Source: Streptococcus hyovaginalis DSM 12219
GTDB lineage: Bacteria; Bacillota; Bacilli; Lactobacillales; Streptococcaceae
Direction of reading: 5' to 3'
Length of the DNA: 64,000 bases
Assembly (NCBI RefSeq): GCF_000420785.1
Contig: NZ_ATVP01000009.1
Span: forward strand, 22,736 to 86,735
The notes under the pieces are model-generated. The model ran no database searches. It had not been told where the DNA came from and was given only the letters and a program-made list of their open reading frames with translations. Each line of letters opens with the position of its first letter. Positions within the stretch are counted from its first letter, which is position 1. Of the stretch, positions 59,733 through 64,000 are shown in pieces. A program made the translations under genes and the position numbers.

Positions 59733-60980
59733 ATGACGGAAAACGTTGATTGGAAAAAACGCGTTAAAGCCATGGGACCAGGTATTCTTATGGCTGCGGC
59801 AGCAGTAGGAGGATCGCATATTGTATCCTCAACACAAGCTGGTGCTATTTACGGCTGGCAGCTTGCTATTGTGGTCTTGCTGGTAAACCTCTTTAAGTAC
59901 CCATTCTTCAGATTTGGTTCGCAATATACTCTGCAAAACCAAAAAAGTTTGATTGAGGGGTATTCTGAAAAAGGGAAAGGCTATTTGCTGGCTTTCTTTG
60001 TTATGAATGTTTTTTCTGCAGTTGTGAATACAGCTGCCGTGAGTATCCTAGCTGCAGCTATCTTGTATAATATTTTTCCAAACGGTTTTGATCTCTCTAT
60101 TTCCCAATTAACTACAGCTTTAATCGTCTTTACTGTAGGCATGCTGCTAATTGGTGGTTATCGCTTTCTCGATACGTTCTCAAAATGGATGATGACTGCT
60201 CTCACGCTTGCTACAGTTCTAGCTGTTATTATTGCAGTTTTTAAAAATCGTGAGTTGGCTCCTGATTTTGTTGCACCATCACCATGGCAGATATCTGCTC
60301 TTCCATTTATCGTTTCTTTAATGGGATGGATGCCAGCACCGATTGAAATCTCTGCCATTAACTCTATGTGGATCGTTGAAAAGCGCAAGGCTCAGAAAGT
60401 TTCTTATGAAGATGGCCTTTTTGATTTCAATGCAGGCTATATCGGAACCGCCATTTTAGCTTTCGTTTTCCTCGCCTTAGGCGCACTCATCCAGTATGGT
60501 TCTGGACAGCCGGTTGAAGCAGCTAGTGCCGCTTATATCGCGCAATTTGTAAACATGTATGCTAGAGCATTCGGCAATTGGTCACGTCTCTTGATTGCCT
60601 TGATTGCCTTCCTTTGTATTTTTGGAACGACCATTACTGTCATTGACGGGTATTCTCGCGCTAATAACGAAACGCTTCGTCTCTTGCTTAATAAACCTGA
60701 AGCTAGCTCCAAAGCTCTTAACATTTGGACGGTTGGTACAGCAGTAGCAGGGATTGTTATCGTTTTCTTCTTTGCAGGTGATGTCGCTACACTGATGCGA
60801 TTTGCAATGATTGCTTCCTTCTTAACCACACCAATCTTTGGTTATCTGAATTATAAATTAGTTCACAACAAGGAAAATCGTCTCTCCCATCGTCTCAATG
60901 CACTCTCAATTGTTAGTCTTTCCTACCTTACTGGCTTTGCCCTATTCTTCTTAGCCAATACCCTTGGATTCATCGGCTAA
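59733..60980 (+). CDS. Nramp-family transporter lacking the usual metal-binding motifs
   Basis: Membrane protein of 415 residues and about eleven helices, of the natural-resistance-associated macrophage protein family (PF01566 type). The first helix reads GPGILMAAAAVGGSHIVSST where Mn/Fe transporters have DPGN, and the sixth reads GWMPAPIEISAINS where they have A-x-x-MPH. Divalent metal transport by the standard site is therefore doubtful. AAAGGAGA precedes ATG 59733. It forms a unit with the hydratase-like gene 53 bases later. It is often annotated as mntH. Confidence 0.8.
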   Translation: MTENVDWKKRVKAMGPGILMAAAAVGGSHIVSSTQAGAIYGWQLAIVVLLVNLFKYPFFRFGSQYTLQNQKSLIEGYSEKGKGYLLAFFVMNVFSAVVNTAAVSILAAAILYNIFPNGFDLSISQLTTALIVFTVGMLLIGGYRFLDTFSKWMMTALTLATVLAVIIAVFKNRELAPDFVAPSPWQISALPFIVSLMGWMPAPIEISAINSMWIVEKRKAQKVSYEDGLFDFNAGYIGTAILAFVFLALGALIQYGSGQPVEAASAAYIAQFVNMYARAFGNWSRLLIALIAFLCIFGTTITVIDGYSRANNETLRLLLNKPEASSKALNIWTVGTAVAGIVIVFFFAGDVATLMRFAMIASFLTTPIFGYLNYKLVHNKENRLSHRLNALSIVSLSYLTGFALFFLANTLGFIG

Positions 60981-61033
60981 TGCAACACACCAAGACTCGT
61001 ACTTTTTAACAGACTTATGAAAGGATCTTTACA

Positions 61034-61822
61034 ATGGAAAAAAAAACATCACTCGTCACTGAGCTCGCAAGTCAACTACACCAAGCACTACAACAAAAAC
61101 AACCTTTACAAATGGCAGATTTTGATGGCAAGGTAGAAGATTATGAAACAGCTTATGCTGTACAAGATGCCTTTATTGCTCTTAGAGAAGAGACTGTCCA
61201 AGGTTATAAAGTCAGTTTAACAAGTGAAGAAACACAACGTATGTTTGACTCTACTGAGCCATTTTATGGGCAAGAAACAACTACGCAATTTCTGCAAGGT
61301 CCGCTTACTTTGTCATTGTCTGAATTACTTGATCCTTTAATCGAAATCGAATTAGTTTTTCGTGCCAAAGAAGATTTATCCGTTGATGATACGCTCGAGG
61401 ATCTTCTTGAGAAATTAACAATCGCACCTGGTATCGAAGTGCCCGATTCCCGCTTTAAAGAATGGTTCCCAACCTTGAACAAATACCTAGTAGTCTCAGA
61501 CTGTGCTGTTGGTGGGCGAGTTATCTTTGGTCAGGAGCAAGATGTCAAAGGAAACTTTACCGTTGACGATTTGGCAAACATTTCTGGTGTCTTGTCAAAG
61601 GATGGTGAAGTTCTTAAAGAAGGAGTATCTTCAGAAGTTTTAGGAAATCCTTTAAATTCTGTCGCATGGTTGGTTAAAAAATTAGCAAGTCATGGAAAAA
61701 CATTGAAAAAAGGCCAGCAGGTTTCCAGCGGTACATTTATCTTACCACCAGCTTTAGAAAAAGGCGTTTATCGTGTGGACTATGGTAGTGGTGTAGGGTC
61801 TTTAGAATTAACTGTGGATTAA
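61034..61822 (+). CDS. 2-keto-4-pentenoate hydratase-like protein
   Basis: Protein of 262 residues of the MhpD/fumarylacetoacetate-hydrolase-like fold: YETAYAVQDAFIALREE, YKVSLTSEETQRMF, PLIEIELVFRAKEDL with the metal-binding Glu pair, and a late GNPLNSVAWLVKKLASHGKTL. Streptococci do not have the aromatic meta-cleavage pathway for which this enzyme is named, so its substrate is unknown. Its place behind the Nramp-like transporter suggests that it acts on the imported compound or binds the same metal. Confidence 0.82.
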   Translation: MEKKTSLVTELASQLHQALQQKQPLQMADFDGKVEDYETAYAVQDAFIALREETVQGYKVSLTSEETQRMFDSTEPFYGQETTTQFLQGPLTLSLSELLDPLIEIELVFRAKEDLSVDDTLEDLLEKLTIAPGIEVPDSRFKEWFPTLNKYLVVSDCAVGGRVIFGQEQDVKGNFTVDDLANISGVLSKDGEVLKEGVSSEVLGNPLNSVAWLVKKLASHGKTLKKGQQVSSGTFILPPALEKGVYRVDYGSGVGSLELTVD

Positions 61823-61861
61823 TATGACAAGTACCAAGCTAACAAACTGAATCAGCATCAC

Positions 61862-61889
61862 TCAAGAGCTCAAATGGGCTCTTTTTTAC
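61862..61889 (+). terminator. Terminator after the hydratase-like gene
   Basis: AAGAGC-TCAAATG-GGCTCTTTTTT. Confidence 0.85.
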
Positions 61890-61907
61890 GTTCATCAAAC
61901 ACATGAA

Positions 61908-61936
61908 TTGACTTTAGTTCCCATGAGAACTATAAT
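61908..61936 (+). promoter_or_regulatory. Promoter with overlapping inverted repeat for the ABC pair
   Basis: TTGACT (61908-61913) and TATAAT (61931-61936) are 17 bases apart. The spacer contains AGTTCCCATGAGAACT (61916-61931), a repeat matching its own complement at 14 of 16 places, so a repressor there would block RNA polymerase. Confidence 0.7.
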
Positions 61937-61967
61937 AGACTTATCACAAAAATAGAAGGATGTTATC

Positions 61968-63035
61968 ATGTTTTTAGCTTTAAATGAAATGAAACACGCT
62001 AAACTGAGATACGGCTTGATTTTAGGATTGCTTTTCTTAATTGCCTATCTGATGTTTTTCCTCACTGGTCTGGCTTTTGGCCTAATGCAAGATAACCGTG
62101 CAGCGATTGATAAATGGGAAGCAGATACCATTATCTTAAATAAAGAGTCCAACGATCTTTTGTCCGCTTCAAACTTTAGCTTAGAAACGGCTAATGAGGT
62201 AAAAGCCGATAAAAAAGCAGAACTGAGTCAAATGGCTAGTTCGGCTTGGTCGATCAAGAACCCAACTGATGATGATAAAGAAAAAGTATCTTTATTTGGT
62301 ATTGATCGCGCTAGTTTTCTAGCCCCTAATATTGTTGAAGGACGCTTGTTTGAAAATGACAATGAAGTGGTTCTTGCGCAATCAATTGCCCAAGACAATC
62401 GTTTTAAAATTGGGGATGATCTACACCTAGCTGGAACGGATAAAACGTTTAAAATTGTAGGGTACACAGATGGAGCTATGTTCAGTGTGGCACCAGTAGC
62501 TTACATGAGTCAGAAAGCATTCAATACCGTCAAGTTTGGCAATGACAGTGATCAAAATCCTATAAATGCAGTGGTTGTCCGAGGAGAAGTTACTGATTAT
62601 CCAGACGAGTTGAAAAAGCTTCCTATCGCTGATTTTATCAAGAAATTACCAGGTTACAATGCCCAAAATCTGACCTTTGGTTTTATGATTGGCTTCTTAA
62701 TCATCATTGCTTCTGTTGTTATTGGTATATTCATGTATGTCTTGACCATTCAAAAAGCACCTATTTTTGGCGTTATGAAGGTACAGGGAATTTCAAATGC
62801 CTATATCGGAAGTGCTGTCATGTCACAAACCTTCTTACTTAGCCTTTTAGGAACGGTATTGGGGTTACTAGGCACTTGGCTTAGCTCCTTGGCATTGCCA
62901 GCAGCAGTTCCTTTTCAGAGTAACTGGTTACTTTACGGTGGTATTGGGCTAGCTCTCATCATTTTTGCGCTTTTGGGCACTCTGTTCTCTGTTCGATCTG
63001 TAGCCAAAATCGATCCACTTACTGCTATTAGTTAG
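61968..63035 (+). CDS. ABC transporter permease (FtsX-like, HrtB-like)
   Basis: Protein of 355 residues with one helix at residues 15-38, a large extracytoplasmic domain to about 230, and three helices at the C-terminus: the FtsX/MacB layout. Its sequence resembles the haem-exporter permease HrtB (LALNEMKHAKLRYGLILGLL…). The substrate is not certain. It begins at ATG 61968 behind AGAAGGA and its ATPase gene starts 12 bases after the stop. Confidence 0.82.
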   Translation: MFLALNEMKHAKLRYGLILGLLFLIAYLMFFLTGLAFGLMQDNRAAIDKWEADTIILNKESNDLLSASNFSLETANEVKADKKAELSQMASSAWSIKNPTDDDKEKVSLFGIDRASFLAPNIVEGRLFENDNEVVLAQSIAQDNRFKIGDDLHLAGTDKTFKIVGYTDGAMFSVAPVAYMSQKAFNTVKFGNDSDQNPINAVVVRGEVTDYPDELKKLPIADFIKKLPGYNAQNLTFGFMIGFLIIIASVVIGIFMYVLTIQKAPIFGVMKVQGISNAYIGSAVMSQTFLLSLLGTVLGLLGTWLSSLALPAAVPFQSNWLLYGGIGLALIIFALLGTLFSVRSVAKIDPLTAIS

Positions 63036-63047
63036 AAAGGACTCGGG

Positions 63048-63713
63048 ATGTCAGTATTAACATTAAAACAAGTCAAAAAATCGTTTAAAGACGGATCTAA
63101 AACCATTGAAGCACTGAAAGAAACCAATTTTTCTGTCGAAGCTGGAGAATTTGTCGCTATTATTGGGCCCTCTGGATCAGGAAAATCGACCTTTTTAACC
63201 ATATCAGGAGGCTTACAAGCACCTAGTCAAGGAGAAGTACTGATAAACAATCATTCCTACTCTAATTTATCGGAGAAAAAACGTTCTAAGAGACGTTATC
63301 AAGATATTGGCTTTATCCTACAAGCTTCAAATCTCGTTCCCTTTTTAACCGTCAAACAGCATCTTCAATTGGTTGATAAAATCAATAAATCAAGTCGAGA
63401 AGAAGTCGCAATGAAGCTCTTAGAAGAGTTGAGCATAGCTCATTTGGCAGACAAACTTCCTGAGGAATTATCTGGTGGAGAACGTCAGCGGGTGGCCATT
63501 GCACGAGCGCTTTACAATGATCCTGCCTTAATCTTGGCTGATGAGCCCACTGCCAGCCTTGATACACAACGGGCTTATGATGTTGTTGAGCTTCTGGCTA
63601 AAGAAAGCAAAGAGAAGAATAAGGCTATTATTATGGTAACTCATGATAAACGTATGATCACTCACTGCGATAAGGTTTATGAAATGCAGGATGGTGTTTT
63701 AAAACCAGTTTAG
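63048..63713 (+). CDS. ABC transporter ATPase (MacB/HrtA-like)
   Basis: ATPase of 221 residues: Walker A GPSGSGKST, Q-loop in GFILQASNLVP, signature ELSGGERQRVA, Walker B LILADEPTASLD and H-loop MVTHDKR. This LolD/MacB/HrtA subclass works with FtsX-like permeases as mechanotransmission pumps. It would dimerise on the permease encoded just upstream. AAAGGAC precedes ATG 63048. Confidence 0.9.
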   Translation: MSVLTLKQVKKSFKDGSKTIEALKETNFSVEAGEFVAIIGPSGSGKSTFLTISGGLQAPSQGEVLINNHSYSNLSEKKRSKRRYQDIGFILQASNLVPFLTVKQHLQLVDKINKSSREEVAMKLLEELSIAHLADKLPEELSGGERQRVAIARALYNDPALILADEPTASLDTQRAYDVVELLAKESKEKNKAIIMVTHDKRMITHCDKVYEMQDGVLKPV

Positions 63714-63832
63714 ACGGTCAGTTAGGTTCTTTGAGTTTCTTTTTTAAAAAAGAAAAGGTTTTCATTTTTTGTTAGTGTACCTTTGTCAATGATGTGAGAC
63801 CTAAAATGTTATTTTGAAGTCTTCCATTTGTT

Positions 63833-63866
63833 AAGCTTTACTAGGAGCTAGCTCCTAGTAAAGCTT
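63833..63866. repeat. 34-bp perfect palindrome at the end of the transposase gene
   Basis: The sequence AAGCTTTACTAGGAGCT and its exact complement meet at the AGCT centre (between 63849 and 63850). It carries the transposase stop codon and may act as a terminator at the end of the insertion sequence. Confidence 0.75.
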
Positions 63867-63999
63867 TTCTGATATCGATAGGAGATTTCCAGCCTAAAGT
63901 CTGCATAGGGAGTCGATTGGAACGGTACAGATAGATTTTCATCTGCTTGATTAGATCGTCATAGGAATAGAAGGTCAAGTGCTGGTAGAAACGTCGATT
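63841..63999 (-). CDS. Transposase, C-terminal part (cut by window end)
   Basis: Read on the minus strand this gives 52 residues up to a TAG at 63843-63841: NRRFYQHLTFYSYDDLIKQM, YLYRSNRLPMQTLGWKSPID and a short tail. It is the end of a DDE integrase-core transposase; the LGWKSP block stands where IS3/IS481-like enzymes have LGxxSP. The family is not certain and the rest of the element lies outside. No inverted repeat end could be fixed between 63714 and 63832. Confidence 0.65.
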   Translation of the reverse strand, partial: NRRFYQHLTFYSYDDLIKQMKIYLYRSNRLPMQTLGWKSPIDIRKALLGASS

Positions 64000-64000
64000 G

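Overview
The window is a stretch of low-GC Firmicute chromosome, almost certainly from the genus Streptococcus. The gene order pepN-ciaR-ciaH-rpsT-coaA, followed by pyrimidine-nucleoside salvage and its ABC importer, and the neighbours ldh/gyrA/srtA, look like the S. pyogenes-like (pyogenic) side of the genus. I cannot name the species. The biosynthetic his operon and a non-canonical Nramp-family gene are accessory relative to S. pyogenes as I remember it. No tRNA, rRNA or CRISPR array was seen.

Layout. 1-3.6 kb: tail of pepN, the CiaRH two-component system, rpsT and pantothenate kinase. 3.7-11.6 kb: a methyltransferase, pyrimidine-nucleoside phosphorylase, deoC and cdd, then the nucleoside-binding lipoprotein and nucleoside ABC importer; together these take up nucleosides and break them down. 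11.6-12.35 kb: a gene-poor stretch with palindromes and a complex nox promoter. 12.36-16.3 kb: NADH oxidase, an orphan ATP-cone protein, a lipoprotein related to a phosphatase but lacking catalytic residues, a cytoplasmic ApbE-like protein and a tautomerase. 16.5-23 kb: tdk, prfA, prmC, the t6A enzyme, an acetyltransferase, glyA, a nucleoid-associated protein and a lysozyme-like protein. 23-26.5 kb: a heterodimeric ABC exporter. 26.6-27.2 kb: a broken FMN reductase. 27.2-30.8 kb: a sugar-phosphate mutase and the CoA genes coaB-coaC with an ECF substrate-binding subunit. 31-32.2 kb: a lipoyl/octanoyl transferase-like gene and a GcvH-like lipoyl carrier, with no other glycine-cleavage genes.

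32.3-41.5 kb: a complete histidine pathway. hisJ is divergent; hisC-Z-G-D-serB-B-H-A-F-I-E lie behind a T-box leader whose specifier region reads His codons. This block looks richer in G+C than its surroundings and is probably an inserted unit. 41.7-44.9 kb: two U32-family genes and a deleted cyclase/formamidase pseudogene. 45-48.2 kb: fhs, two acetyltransferases and a DUF1905 protein. 48.3-51.5 kb: tandem cardiolipin synthase genes, the first probably starting at AUU. 51.5-53.9 kb: an asd-type leader RNA, asd and dapA. 54-58.5 kb: ldh, gyrA and srtA. 58.6-64 kb: a secreted DUF1002 protein; an Nramp-fold transporter without the usual metal-binding motifs paired with a 2-keto-4-pentenoate hydratase-like gene; an HrtBA-like ABC system; and the end of an insertion sequence with a 34-bp perfect palindrome.

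The items I would look at first are the Nramp-like/hydratase pair with its 20-bp operator-like repeat, the predicted AUU start of the first cardiolipin synthase gene, the nox control region (cre plus two Rex-like sites 40 bp apart), the bmpA-nupA structured spacer, the catalytically stripped histidine-phosphatase lipoprotein, and the lipoyl relay pair.
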